Below are positions 35,487 through 45,000 of a stretch of 61,302 nucleotides of DNA, piece by piece. The stretch covers positions 1 through 61,302 of the forward strand of contig NZ_FOXF01000012.1 of assembly GCF_900115655.1 (NCBI RefSeq), given 5' to 3'. Source of the stretch: Ruminobacter amylophilus (GTDB lineage: Bacteria; Pseudomonadota; Gammaproteobacteria; Enterobacterales; Succinivibrionaceae). A program made the position numbers and the translations under genes. The stretch's first letter is position 1. The number at the start of each line of letters is the position of its first letter. The notes beneath the pieces were generated by a model that searched no databases, was not told the origin of the DNA, and was given only the letters and a program-made list of their open reading frames with translations.

Positions 35487-35691
35487 GATAAATCCTTCTT
35501 ATCATGAAAATCTTTACAACCCCTTGAGTATCAATGTGTCTGAGGTTTTTTGGTATCTGTGTTGTCGTTGATGTTTGCGGTTTTGTCAAAAATAATACCT
35601 GTTTAGCTGTTAAAACAAATATGCAGTTAAACTATTTATGAAAAAAACTGTCTTATGAGTTAAAATATTGCCATTCTTGTTTGGAGGACGC

Positions 35692-36804
35692 ATGTTAAAG
35701 TCTATTTTTTCAGTTGGTCTTGCTGCAACTGTATTTTTATCTGTAGTGGGGTGTTCAAATCTTTCTGATGTTTTTTTCAAGCCTGCTCCATCTTTTCTGT
35801 CTCTGGAAGATGCCAACAAAGAGCTTGCTGAAGCCAAAGTGTGCTGTGAAAAAGATATTTTTAACGGTCAGATAATTAACGTTACCAAGACATCTTCCGA
35901 AAATTACAAATTTGATCTTGAGAATGCTCAGGCTTTTGATTTTCCAACCGGTAAGAGTTTTTTCAGAATTTTTCAGCTCCCTATAAATGCAACTCATCTG
36001 TCAATTAACTTCGAGTCTGAAATAATAAATACAACCTTCAAGCCGAAGATTGATTTTTATAATGCGAACAAGCAGCTGGTGAGCACCATTAAGCCTAATG
36101 CGTTTAAATACAGGGACAGCGCCATTACAGACGGATTTTTATCCACCAAGATAGTTGTTAACAATGCAAGTGCCAAGCCTGGTCGCGAGTTTGCCTATAT
36201 GGTCATATACACCACCAGGAATGAACTTGCCGAAACCACTTCAATGATGCATCCTGAAGTTAAGCGTGCCATTGCCAGAAATCTGACTCCACCTAAGTTT
36301 GATGATGTTAAGATTCCTCATTCACCAATCGGAACCGTGAACATCACATTCAAATTCCGTCAGGAAGACCAGTCAGCAATGGATGAGCTGATAAGTTATC
36401 TGGATGGTCCGTTAATCGGCGGTAAGGATTCTGATGAAAACAATCGTCAGGAAAACGTGGTTCTTGCTTCAGGTGAAGTGTATTCCGTTTCATCTCAGAG
36501 AGAGGGGACTACAGCCGTTATATCCACTGACAGCAAGGGACATAATCTTGTTTATTCAAATGACATAGCAGGAACAAATCTTGAGAGTGCCGGAAAGTCT
36601 CTCGAAAACACCGGTGCAAATTCAAGTGGCGGCACTCAGGTTGTCATGATGAAGGAAACGGAAGATCTGTATAACGGTATGATAAAGAAAGCAGTACAGT
36701 CCGGCGATTACGAAAAGGCCATGTCTCTTGTCGCCGAAGCACAGAGAGCCGGTTCTTCATCTGCAAAACAGACCTTTATTGATGCGATAAAAGCTAAAAA
36801 ATAA
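35692..36804 (+). CDS. malM: MalM-like maltose operon periplasmic lipoprotein
   Basis: A 370-residue protein with a lipoprotein signal (LSVVGC, about 15-20; lipid attachment at Cys20). The body matches MalM: SFFRIFQLPINATHLSINF, a KDLQQTT-like RNELAETTSMMHPEV, and a clear C-terminal domain MMKETEDLYNGMIKKAVQSG with AEAQRAGSSSAKQTFIDAI. MalM is a periplasmic accessory of maltodextrin use of uncertain function; E. coli MalM is soluble, whereas this one has a lipobox. TTGGAGG lies just before the chosen ATG. It is divergent from lamB copy 2. Confidence 0.88.
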   Translation: MLKSIFSVGLAATVFLSVVGCSNLSDVFFKPAPSFLSLEDANKELAEAKVCCEKDIFNGQIINVTKTSSENYKFDLENAQAFDFPTGKSFFRIFQLPINATHLSINFESEIINTTFKPKIDFYNANKQLVSTIKPNAFKYRDSAITDGFLSTKIVVNNASAKPGREFAYMVIYTTRNELAETTSMMHPEVKRAIARNLTPPKFDDVKIPHSPIGTVNITFKFRQEDQSAMDELISYLDGPLIGGKDSDENNRQENVVLASGEVYSVSSQREGTTAVISTDSKGHNLVYSNDIAGTNLESAGKSLENTGANSSGGTQVVMMKETEDLYNGMIKKAVQSGDYEKAMSLVAEAQRAGSSSAKQTFIDAIKAKK

Positions 36805-36830
36805 TCAGGTTTTCTGATTTTTAGGTTAAA

Positions 36831-36868
36831 CAGGTTCCCGACGGAAAAGCGGGAACCTGTTTTTTTTG
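36831..36868 (+). terminator. Terminator of malM
   Basis: A 10-bp perfect stem (CAGGTTCCCG/CGGGAACCTG), 9-base loop, then eight T residues. Confidence 0.92.
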
Positions 36869-37067
36869 TGTGTGTCAGGTACTGAACAATAGCTGTATCT
36901 CAAGGTGTTTAAGCTTCGTTATAAAGTGTTTTTGTTTTATATCAGTATGTATCACATTTTATTAATCATCCCCGTACAGCTTGTATTATTTGCTGTATAG
37001 ATCGCTGAAAAATATTCTGCTGTTGTCATAATAATCTAGAGTGTTTTGTTTTTTTAGAGATGCATTT

Positions 37068-37454
37068 ATGGATAAATCCATGAAAATTCTCATTGTGGAT
37101 GACTTTTCCACGATGAGAAAAATTGAAAGAAAGATTCTAAATGAACTGGGGTTTGAAAACGTGGCCGAAGCCGATGACGGCAGTACAGCGCTGCCTCTGC
37201 TGGAGAACGGTGATTTTGATTTCGTAATAACCGACTGGTACATGCAGGACATGCAGGGATATGATTTACTGGTGGCTATCAGACAGAATCCGAAACTTAG
37301 CAGAATACCGGTTATGATGGTTACGGCCAAAGTCGAACAGGAAGAACTCGTAAAGGCTGCCAAAGCGGGATTGAACGGTTTTATAGTTAAACCGTTTACC
37401 GCCGAAGCATTGCAGGCAAAGATGCAGAGAATTTTTGAAAGAATCGGTAAATAG
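37068..37454 (+). CDS. cheY: Chemotaxis response regulator CheY
   Basis: A 128-residue stand-alone receiver domain. The acid pocket DD (residues 11-12), phospho-acceptor D56 in ITDWYM, Thr in MVTAK and Lys in FIVKPF are all present; the switch aromatic (Tyr106 in E. coli) is Phe here. Phosphorylated by CheA, CheY binds the flagellar motor switch. The ATG at 37068 was preferred over 37041, since the family starts with MDKSMKILIVDD. It opens the chemotaxis cluster; the cheZ phosphatase gene usually found next is missing. Confidence 0.92.
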   Translation: MDKSMKILIVDDFSTMRKIERKILNELGFENVAEADDGSTALPLLENGDFDFVITDWYMQDMQGYDLLVAIRQNPKLSRIPVMMVTAKVEQEELVKAAKAGLNGFIVKPFTAEALQAKMQRIFERIGK

Positions 37455-37492
37455 TTACATTTGAGTTTAGGTAACTTCATAAAGGTGTGGGT

Positions 37493-40000
37493 ATGGCTTT
37501 AGATGGAGTTGATCAGGAAATCCTTGAGGATTTTCTAGTAGAAGCCGGAGAAATCATTGACAATTTAGCTACTCAGCTTGTTGATCTTGAAAAGACTCCC
37601 GAGGATAAGGATTTATTGAATTCCATTTTCAGAGGATTTCATACGGTCAAGGGTGGCGCCGGTTTTTTGGGACTGACTGATCTGGTTAACGTATGTCACG
37701 GAGCTGAAAGCGTGTTTGATGCTCTGCGCAAGGACACCTGTAAAGTATCTCCTGCTCTGATGGATGTCGTACTGCAGGCTTATGACTGCATATGCAATAT
37801 GTTTACCCAGCTTAAGGAAGGCAATATGCCTGTAATTCCTTATCCTGACATCATAGACAGACTTCATGGAATAGTAGAAGGCGGAAACGCAGAGACTGCT
37901 TCATCTCAGGCATCATCTGAAAACAAAACACCTGAGGCAACCTCAGAGCCGGCACAGCCTGAAATAATACTGGCTGAAAATCCTTCTGCAAAGGATCATG
38001 AGTTTTCTGATGACGATTTCGAAAATCTGCTCAATTCTCTCCAGGGCGGCGACACAGAGGTTCCGTCATCCGGTTCATCAGACACCACAAAAACAGAAAA
38101 TAAACCGACTGAAACCACCGTACAGGCTGCCGACAGTTCATCTCACGAATTCACCGATGATGATTTTGAGGCTCTTCTGGATTCTCTTAACGGAGGAGAG
38201 GCTCCGCTGGGTAATGATGCTCAGGATGCTGTCAAAGCTTCCGGAAACGGTCATGAAGTCAAGGATCCGGTGGATGACGACTTTGAGGCCATGCTGGCAT
38301 CGGCCGAAGCCAAACCGATATCAATTCCTGAACTCAGAAATCTGGACAGGGAGCCTATGACGGTTTCCGCAAAAGAAGCGCCAAAGGCTCAGAACGGAGA
38401 CAGTAAAAACGAGTCTGCTCCGGTTTCAAAAAAAGAATCAGCGGACAGCGGGGCATCCACGGATTTTTCAGATGACGATTTTGAAAATCTGCTGGATTCT
38501 CTATACGGAAAGAACGGAGATCCATCAGCTGGACAGGGAACCGAAAAAACATCTTCAGTTTCAGCTCCGGCCGTGAAACCTGCCGCACCTGCTTCAGAAC
38601 AGAAGTCAAAGGCTGAAATCAAAGCTGCTTCGACTCCGGTTTTAAAACCAGAAGAGAAAAAGGGTTCGTCAGGAACACCGGTGAAATCCACTTCATCAGC
38701 AGTTAAGACGGAACAGAGCAAGACAGCAGAAGACAAGAATCATGAACCTCATGCGGTTGGCGGCAGCGGAGCTGTAGCGGACACAACTGTTCGAGTTGAC
38801 GTAAAGATCATGGATGACATCATGAATATGGTCGGTGAACTCGTGCTTGTGAGAAACCGTCTGCTTAGTCTCGGCGGAGCTCACGATAATCTTCTTGCTC
38901 ATTATGAGGAAGTTCAGAAGGCCATTGCCAATCTGAATCTGATAACAGGTGATATTCAGGGACTTGTTATGAAAACACGCATGCAGCCGATTAAGCGTGT
39001 GTTCAGCAGATTCCCGAGGGTTGTAAGAGATCTTGCCAGAAACCTGAATAAGGAAATCGAACTGGTTACCGAAGGTGAGGAGACCGATCTGGATAAGAAT
39101 CTTGTTGATTCTCTTGCCGATCTGATGATACACCTCGTAAGAAATTCCTGTGACCACGGTATTGAGCCTCCGGACGTTCGCGTCAAGGCAGGTAAGCCAA
39201 GACTCGGCAGGATTACGTTAAGTGCTTCCCAGCAGGGTGATCATGTACTGCTTAAAGTCATCGACGACGGTTACGGCATGGATCCTGAGGTTATCAAGAA
39301 GACGGCAATAAAACAGGGAATTCTTGATCCTGAAAGAGCTAAAACCATGACGGCGGAAGAGTCGTACAATCTGATTTTTGCTCCGGGATTCTCCACAAAA
39401 TCCTCCGTTTCCGACATATCCGGTCGCGGTGTGGGCATGGATGTGGTAAAGACCAATATTGCCAAACTTAACGGTTCCTTTACCATATATTCACGAAAGG
39501 GTAGCGGTACTACCATTGAGATCAAGGTTCCTCTGACTCTGGCTATTCTGCCAACCATGATGGTCATGGTTGGAAATCAGAATTTTGCCCTGCCTCTGAG
39601 TTCCATCAATGAAATTTTTTATCTGAAGCTTGATGATGTGAATAACCTTGACGGACAGAAGACTATTGTAATCAGAGAAAAAGCCTATCCGCTTTTCTAT
39701 CTGCAGGACTGGCTGATAAGAGACAAGTCTAAGGTAACTCATCCTTCAGAAGCTCCGGTAATCATGGTTCACAGTGCCGGAGGTGCTGATAATCTTGTGG
39801 CATTCGTGGTTGATGACCTGATTGGACAGGAAGAAGTGGTAATCAAGCCTCTGGATGTCCTGCTGAGAGGCGTTCCGGGGATTGCAGGCTCTGCCATTAC
39901 TTCGCAGGGCGGCATTTCTCTGATTATAGATATTCCGGGACTGCTGCGTTCATACGCCGGCAAGTTCGTGAACAACATGTACCGGGCAAAACTGGCATAG
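37493..40000 (+). CDS. cheA: Chemotaxis histidine kinase CheA
   Basis: An 835-residue kinase. Hpt domain about 1-105 with phosphorylated H50 in FRGFHTVKGGAGF; a long acidic linker to about 430 in place of a clear P2 domain; dimerisation (VDVKIMDDIMNMVGELVLVRNRL), ATPase (HLVRNSCDHGIE, DDGYGMD, GRGVGMDVV) and a C-terminal CheW-like domain (LPTMMVMVGNQNFALPL). The linker carries four copies of a motif near DDDFExLLDSL at about 169-183, 218-232, 258-271 and 323-337. The ATG at 37493 sits 7 bases after AAAGG. It works with CheW, CheY, CheB and the ParC/ParP pair downstream. Confidence 0.95.
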   Translation: MALDGVDQEILEDFLVEAGEIIDNLATQLVDLEKTPEDKDLLNSIFRGFHTVKGGAGFLGLTDLVNVCHGAESVFDALRKDTCKVSPALMDVVLQAYDCICNMFTQLKEGNMPVIPYPDIIDRLHGIVEGGNAETASSQASSENKTPEATSEPAQPEIILAENPSAKDHEFSDDDFENLLNSLQGGDTEVPSSGSSDTTKTENKPTETTVQAADSSSHEFTDDDFEALLDSLNGGEAPLGNDAQDAVKASGNGHEVKDPVDDDFEAMLASAEAKPISIPELRNLDREPMTVSAKEAPKAQNGDSKNESAPVSKKESADSGASTDFSDDDFENLLDSLYGKNGDPSAGQGTEKTSSVSAPAVKPAAPASEQKSKAEIKAASTPVLKPEEKKGSSGTPVKSTSSAVKTEQSKTAEDKNHEPHAVGGSGAVADTTVRVDVKIMDDIMNMVGELVLVRNRLLSLGGAHDNLLAHYEEVQKAIANLNLITGDIQGLVMKTRMQPIKRVFSRFPRVVRDLARNLNKEIELVTEGEETDLDKNLVDSLADLMIHLVRNSCDHGIEPPDVRVKAGKPRLGRITLSASQQGDHVLLKVIDDGYGMDPEVIKKTAIKQGILDPERAKTMTAEESYNLIFAPGFSTKSSVSDISGRGVGMDVVKTNIAKLNGSFTIYSRKGSGTTIEIKVPLTLAILPTMMVMVGNQNFALPLSSINEIFYLKLDDVNNLDGQKTIVIREKAYPLFYLQDWLIRDKSKVTHPSEAPVIMVHSAGGADNLVAFVVDDLIGQEEVVIKPLDVLLRGVPGIAGSAITSQGGISLIIDIPGLLRSYAGKFVNNMYRAKLA

Positions 40001-40071
40001 TATAAGTAGAATAATTTAATAAATATTGAGAGGACGTATAATTCATTCTGTTGTGATTTATGCGTTGAGGT

Positions 40072-41820
40072 ATGAGTGTAAAAGTTTTAATAGTAGATGA
40101 TTCATTCTTTTTCAGAAAGCGACTTTCGGAAGCTATCGACGGTAAAAAGGGGATAGAGGTAGTCGGTTTTGCCTCCAATGGTCGAGAGGCCATTGAGCTT
40201 GTGGAAAAACTCCGCCCGGACGTGGTAACTCTGGATGTGGAAATGCCTGAAGTCAACGGACTGGATGCCTTAAAAACAATAATGAAAAAGGATCCGGTTC
40301 CGGTGCTTATGTTTTCATCTCTGACTGCTTCCGGAACAAAGGCGACAATCAGTGCCCTGGAATACGGAGCCCTTGATTTTCTGCCTAAAAATTTCAATGA
40401 TCTTGCCGATCGCAAGACTGATGTTCTTGAAATTGTAACCAATAAGATACTTGCTCTTAGCAGAGCTCAGCATCTGGCGATGATAAAGTCTGTTTCTCAC
40501 GGTATAGCTTCATCATCAAAGTCCGTGAAATTCGGCAGTGACGCCGGGCTGCTGTCAGATTCTCCGTCAGCTTCAGGTAAATACCGTGCAGACGTGTCAA
40601 AGCATAACGACTCCGTGCCTCGTTCAAGAACAACCGTGGCCGGTACAAGAAACTCCGTTTACGGAGATACGGAAAAAGCACATTCGGTTACCGGCTCCGT
40701 TCGTGACGACGGCAGGACGGTAGTGACCCGAAAACCTTATTCAAACGACTTTAAAACTCTGACCAAACAGATTACGCGTAACATCAATGACCTGTCTGAA
40801 AATATCAGCCTAAGAAAAAAAGTGTCAGCTGACAGGGATCTTTATGACAAGGAAACCAAAAATGTTGCTGGAGATGTCGGGCAGCGCGAGAACAGAGCTG
40901 TTTCCGATATGAAATGGCGTGATGTTTCTTCTCAGGTTATCGACAAGGATATTCGTCAGCAGGAAAGTTTTAAGAAGAGTCAGAGTGACTTTCATAATTT
41001 CCAGAGATCCTTTAATGAAGACGGTAAGACCAAGGGGCAGGCACATGTAAGCTCATTTACATCAAAGATTGCTCCAAGCTTTTCGGATGCAAAGAAAGCA
41101 GTCGTGAGCAGTGGTGGTTCCGGTGAGAGTTCCGGTGATGAAATATCTTCCATCATCGGTGTGAATGATGATCAGCCGTTTGTCAGTCAGAGAATATTTG
41201 ATGACGGAAAGAAGTCCGGGGAAAACGGCAGTAAATCAGAAGAATATTCAATTGTCGTCATAGGGGCATCAACCGGAGGTCCGGCTGCACTGTTTGAAAT
41301 GATTGGAAAGTTTCCGGCCGATTTTCCGGTGCCGATTCTCATTGTTCAGCATATGCCTCAGAACTTTACCAAGGCCTTTGCTGAAAGACTTAATAAAATG
41401 AGTAAAATCAAAGTTTGTGAAGCACATGATAATCAGGAGCTTGTGGCCGGCTGTGTTTTTGTGGCGCCCGGAGGAATGCAGACCCTGGTGGCAAAGAATA
41501 ACAACGGCAAACATATCCTGATGATAAAGAAAAGTCCTTCAGAACTGTATTACAGACCATGTATAGACGTAACTCTCGGCAGTGTCGCCAAATGCTACAG
41601 CAACAGGGTTCTCAGCGTGGTCATGACAGGTATGGGAGCTGACGGAACCAGAGGTTCCGGAATACTTCGTTCCGTAGGAGCATCAGTATGGGCTCAGAGT
41701 GAGAATTCATGCGTGATATACGGTATGCCTAAATCAGTTATAGAGGCCGGGTATGCTGACAGAATTGTGGAACTGGATGATATGTCCAGAGAAATAATTG
41801 AAGAAGTCTGCGGCAGATAG
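40072..41820 (+). CDS. cheB: Chemotaxis protein-glutamate methylesterase CheB with long linker
   Basis: A 582-residue CheB, against about 350 for E. coli. The receiver domain (about 1-125) has D55 in LDVEMP. The esterase domain (about 392-582) has the catalytic S400 (VIGASTGGP), H427 (VQHMPQNF) and D524 (TGMGADG). The extra length is a Ser/Asp/Lys-rich, low-complexity linker of about 260 residues with basic patches. It demethylates and deamidates chemoreceptors. The ATG at 40072 is unusual: an in-frame TGA lies two codons upstream and the only GAGG is one base before it, so translation may be weak. Confidence 0.92.
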   Translation: MSVKVLIVDDSFFFRKRLSEAIDGKKGIEVVGFASNGREAIELVEKLRPDVVTLDVEMPEVNGLDALKTIMKKDPVPVLMFSSLTASGTKATISALEYGALDFLPKNFNDLADRKTDVLEIVTNKILALSRAQHLAMIKSVSHGIASSSKSVKFGSDAGLLSDSPSASGKYRADVSKHNDSVPRSRTTVAGTRNSVYGDTEKAHSVTGSVRDDGRTVVTRKPYSNDFKTLTKQITRNINDLSENISLRKKVSADRDLYDKETKNVAGDVGQRENRAVSDMKWRDVSSQVIDKDIRQQESFKKSQSDFHNFQRSFNEDGKTKGQAHVSSFTSKIAPSFSDAKKAVVSSGGSGESSGDEISSIIGVNDDQPFVSQRIFDDGKKSGENGSKSEEYSIVVIGASTGGPAALFEMIGKFPADFPVPILIVQHMPQNFTKAFAERLNKMSKIKVCEAHDNQELVAGCVFVAPGGMQTLVAKNNNGKHILMIKKSPSELYYRPCIDVTLGSVAKCYSNRVLSVVMTGMGADGTRGSGILRSVGASVWAQSENSCVIYGMPKSVIEAGYADRIVELDDMSREIIEEVCGR

Positions 41821-41855
41821 ACTATGGATTATAAGCAGAGAGTGTTTTAGTTGAT

Positions 41856-42632
41856 ATGATTGTTTGGACTATTGCAAATCAGAAAGGTGGTGTGGGAAAA
41901 ACCACATCAGCAATAACCATTGCCGGTATTCTGGCATCAGAAGGCAAAAGAGTTCTTCTTCTTGATACCGACCCTCATGCGTCCCTTACCGCGTGTTTCG
42001 GGTATGATTCGGACGAACTTGAACATACGATGCTTGATCTGTTTACCGATAATGATTATTCCTATGCCGGCATAAAAGAAACTATAATAAGCACTGACGT
42101 GGAAAACATAAGTATTATCGGCGGTTCCATAGCTCTGGCCACCCTTGATAAAACACTGAACAGGGACGGTGTGGGGCTTATTCTTAAAAAATCACTGCAG
42201 CAGCTGGATAAGGATTTTGACGTGGCCCTGATTGACTGTCCTCCGGTTCTCGGCGTCATGATGGTTAACGCTCTGGCTGCCAGTTCAATGATACTTGTGC
42301 CTACCCAGACAGAATTTTTGGCACTCAAAGGTCTTGAGAGAATGATGAAGACCTTTGAAATACTCAGAGGCACCAAGGCTGACGAAATGAATTACGTAAT
42401 CGTTCCTACCATGTATGACAGACGAACCAAGGCTTCAAACCAGAGCCTTGAGTCCATCAGACATAATTATGCCGAGAGAGTATGGCGTGGAGTTATTCCT
42501 ATTGATACAAGATTCCGTGATGCCAGTGAAAGACATCTGCCGGCATCAAAACTTTATCCTCATTCGAGAGGTGTTGAAGCATACAGGATGCTGATCGCTG
42601 ATTTGCTTGCCGGAGGCGGTAGAGGTAAATGA
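41856..42632 (+). CDS. parC: ParA-like ATPase of the chemotaxis cluster (ParC)
   Basis: A 258-residue ParA/MinD-type ATPase: deviant Walker [12 protein letters not shown] (about 8-18), [12 protein letters not shown], and Walker [12 protein letters not shown]. Its position between cheB and a CheW-like protein is the polar-array arrangement of vibrios and pseudomonads, where this protein (ParC) and ParP place chemotaxis arrays at the cell pole. It is not topoisomerase IV subunit A, which shares the name. Its stop overlaps the next ATG (ATGA), so the pair is translationally coupled. Confidence 0.88.
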   Translation: MIVWTIANQKGGVGKTTSAITIAGILASEGKRVLLLDTDPHASLTACFGYDSDELEHTMLDLFTDNDYSYAGIKETIISTDVENISIIGGSIALATLDKTLNRDGVGLILKKSLQQLDKDFDVALIDCPPVLGVMMVNALAASSMILVPTQTEFLALKGLERMMKTFEILRGTKADEMNYVIVPTMYDRRTKASNQSLESIRHNYAERVWRGVIPIDTRFRDASERHLPASKLYPHSRGVEAYRMLIADLLAGGGRGK

Positions 42633-43564
42633 GTCGATTAGATCAGCATGAGGCAATGGTGAATTATTTTAATTCACTGCTGACAGATCCATCAGAACAG
42701 GCCCAGCCTAAAAAAGCTGAGAAGGTCAGGGAAAGCTCGTCACAGAAGGAGGTGCTGGAAAAAACCTTCAACAGTGAAAGTCTGTCCAGAATGCTGGAGA
42801 ATATCACATCCGAGGTTCTTGCCGCTCCGGTTTCCGAAAATTCTGAACCGGCCGCGAAGGTGACTGAGGCCGTTACTGAAGCAGTCAGTGAAAAGACTGA
42901 AACTGCAGTTGAGAATGAAGTTTCTGAACCTGAAAATGTAATTCAGACGGCCGTGGAGAATGAACAAGCCGTAAAGACAGATACCGTACAGGAAACAGCA
43001 CCCGTGCATGAGGAGGCTACTGATACCGAGGAGACGCAGGAGTCAGTTCTGCAGACCGGGGAACAGGAGCTGAAGAGCGAACGCTGGTGCAATATTGAAA
43101 CCGACAGTGAATTTTCGGCACTCCTGTTCAAGGTGGCTGGTATTCTGCTTGCCGTTCCTCTTTTTTCACTCGGAGGCATATTCAAGCCCGTGAAAATCGA
43201 CAAACTGTTCGGCAAGCCTGAATGGTATGCCGGAATGACCTGTATTCAGAAACAGAACGTATCTGTAGTTGATACGGCGAAGTGGATGCTTCCAGGAAAG
43301 GAAATAGTGGCTCACGAATATAATTTCGTCATTCTTCTGAAGAGCAAGGAATGGTGTCTGCAGTGCGATGAACTCGTAGGTACCAAAACGATAAAAAGAG
43401 AAGACGTGAAGTGGAGGGGGCTGCACGGCGACAGACCTTGGCTTGCCGGAATTCTGAAAAAGGAAATGTGCGCTCTTCTCCATGTTACCGAACTGGAAAA
43501 GATGCTGTCAAAAGGGCTGGATATATACATGAATCAGCCACAGAAAAACTTTGAACGTCATTAA
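42629..43564 (+). CDS. parP: CheW-domain protein ParP, partner of ParC
   Basis: A 311-residue protein. Residues 1-155 are a disordered Glu/Val/Thr-rich region with repeated [13 protein letters not shown]-like acidic stretches; the C-terminal part (about 160-300) is a CheW-like domain ([44 protein letters not shown]). In Vibrio, ParP links ParC to CheA and keeps polar arrays in place. The coupled start with the ParA-like gene and its location support the call. Confidence 0.85.
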   Translation: MSRLDQHEAMVNYFNSLLTDPSEQAQPKKAEKVRESSSQKEVLEKTFNSESLSRMLENITSEVLAAPVSENSEPAAKVTEAVTEAVSEKTETAVENEVSEPENVIQTAVENEQAVKTDTVQETAPVHEEATDTEETQESVLQTGEQELKSERWCNIETDSEFSALLFKVAGILLAVPLFSLGGIFKPVKIDKLFGKPEWYAGMTCIQKQNVSVVDTAKWMLPGKEIVAHEYNFVILLKSKEWCLQCDELVGTKTIKREDVKWRGLHGDRPWLAGILKKEMCALLHVTELEKMLSKGLDIYMNQPQKNFERH

Positions 43565-43822
43565 ATCGTCCGATTCGTCTGAAAAACCGGACATCGTGAG
43601 GTGTTAATCTCTTTTGGAACAGATTATGTCAGCTGAGTATAAAACACCGCTGACGTACGCTTTGTTTGTAAAATTCACCTTATCAGAGACTGAAGTCCGC
43701 CCGCATTCCCTTTTTTTTGTTGAATCAGTCATAGACTGATGTTTTCTTTTTAAAAATTGCATGGTGAATTGATTTCTTTATGTTATGTTTAAATCATGAT
43801 GATTTAACAGGAGACAGCCATT

Positions 43823-44317
43823 ATGATGGAGAACGAAGTTAAGCAGCAGGAAAAGAAAAAGGTTGATGAAGTATTGCGCTGGGTTACTTTTCAGCTGGAT
43901 AAGGAAGTATATGGCGTGAACGTAATGCAGGTGCAGGAAGTTCTACGTTACACAGACATCGCTCCTGTTCCCGGTGCTCCTGCTTATGTCCTGGGTATAA
44001 TAAATCTTCGCGGCAATGTGGTAACCATTATCGATACCAGACTTCGTTTCGGTCTCAGTCCGGCTGAAGTAACGGATAATACAAGAATAATTATCATAGA
44101 GGTAGATAAGCAGGTTGTAGGCATTCTGGTCGATAAGGTATCTGAAGTCGTTGATTTGTATCAGCACGAAATAGATCCGGCTCCGAATGTCGGTACCGAT
44201 GCCAATTCAAAATTCATCAAGGGCGTATGTTACAGAAACGACTGCCTGATGATTCTCATTGATCTTGAAAAACTGCTCACTGATGATGAATGGCAGGAAA
44301 TCAGCAATATCAGCTGA
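43823..44317 (+). CDS. cheW: Chemotaxis coupling protein CheW
   Basis: A 164-residue single CheW domain coupling receptors to CheA. Motifs are WVTFQLDKEVYGVNVMQVQEV, PVPGAPAYVLGIINLRGNVVTIID and GILVDKVSEVV, all diagnostic. AGGAGA lies 8 bases before the first ATG. It is 258 bases after parP, a longer gap than elsewhere in the cluster, so it may have its own promoter, but none could be fixed. Confidence 0.95.
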   Translation: MMENEVKQQEKKKVDEVLRWVTFQLDKEVYGVNVMQVQEVLRYTDIAPVPGAPAYVLGIINLRGNVVTIIDTRLRFGLSPAEVTDNTRIIIIEVDKQVVGILVDKVSEVVDLYQHEIDPAPNVGTDANSKFIKGVCYRNDCLMILIDLEKLLTDDEWQEISNIS

Positions 44318-45000
44318 TTAGAGAAAAGGTGTAATAAATAGATATTGGTTAATACAGACAGATATAAATAATATATTTGTCTGGAGTTAAAACAGTATAG
44401 TATTTATTACATAAAAATGATAAATTATATATATTGTCTTTTTTTTGTACTTTTTTCACATTTTTTTAAATATATGTGGATAAGTTCGTGATTTTACGTT
44501 ACTATATTACTATGAAATCGTTATCAATTACGTGGTAACGGTTTATCTCTTCATAATAATATGATATTTGGTAATATAAATTGAGAGTTTATGAAATTAC
44601 CAGCGGATATAAAGACCACCATTATATCCGCTTTTTATTTGCCTAAAATAAAAATGATATATAAAAATATATCAATATTATATCTTAAATAATTTGTTTT
44701 TTATACTTAAGTACTTCTTCTTTTATTTTATAAATTATTACGGAATCCCTCATTTTATTAATATTCGTGATAACTCAAGTAATGGCGGGTGCTTTCAAAA
44801 AAAATCATAAAGAGAAAAATTTCAGACAAAACACAATTCATTATGAAAAGGAAGGCTGATTTTCATGACGGTTGTGTTGAGTCGGTCCGCAAGGTTTTCT
44901 GCTGAAGCAAAATAATATGCAGTGTTCTGTAAACACTGTTATAATTCCATAATACGATAAGATTTCAATCCGTGAAGGTATTAAAGGGATTCCTTAATAA
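44318..45000. other. AT-rich 683-base gap between cheW and pheA
   Basis: The most AT-rich stretch seen. It holds a partial palindrome CGTTATCA...TGGTAACG (about 44519-44540), a strong terminator at 44602-44640, a 20-codon open frame (about 44843-44905) with no support, an inverted repeat CAGTGTT/AACACTG just before TATAAT (44940-44945), and the pheA start. No pheL-like leader with a Phe-codon run is seen. Confidence 0.45.
44602..44640 (+). terminator. Terminator 285 bases after cheW
   Basis: An 11-bp perfect stem (AGCGGATATAA/TTATATCCGCT), 9-base loop, then TTTTATTT. It may end cheW with a long 3' end, or a separate short transcript in the gap. Confidence 0.8.

Noticed and set aside
37998-38736. 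Long open frames in other phases over the cheA linker
   Set aside because: Shadow reading of repetitive acidic coding sequence; the cheA frame has motifs throughout.
44843-44905. A 20-codon open frame that might be a pheL-type leader peptide
   Set aside because: Only two Phe codons, not adjacent, no strong ribosome site, and no alternative terminator hairpin between it and pheA.
44919-44945. TyrR box overlapping the pheA promoter
   Set aside because: TGTAAA is followed by a poor second half (TATAAT instead of TTTACA); only a plain inverted repeat is supported.
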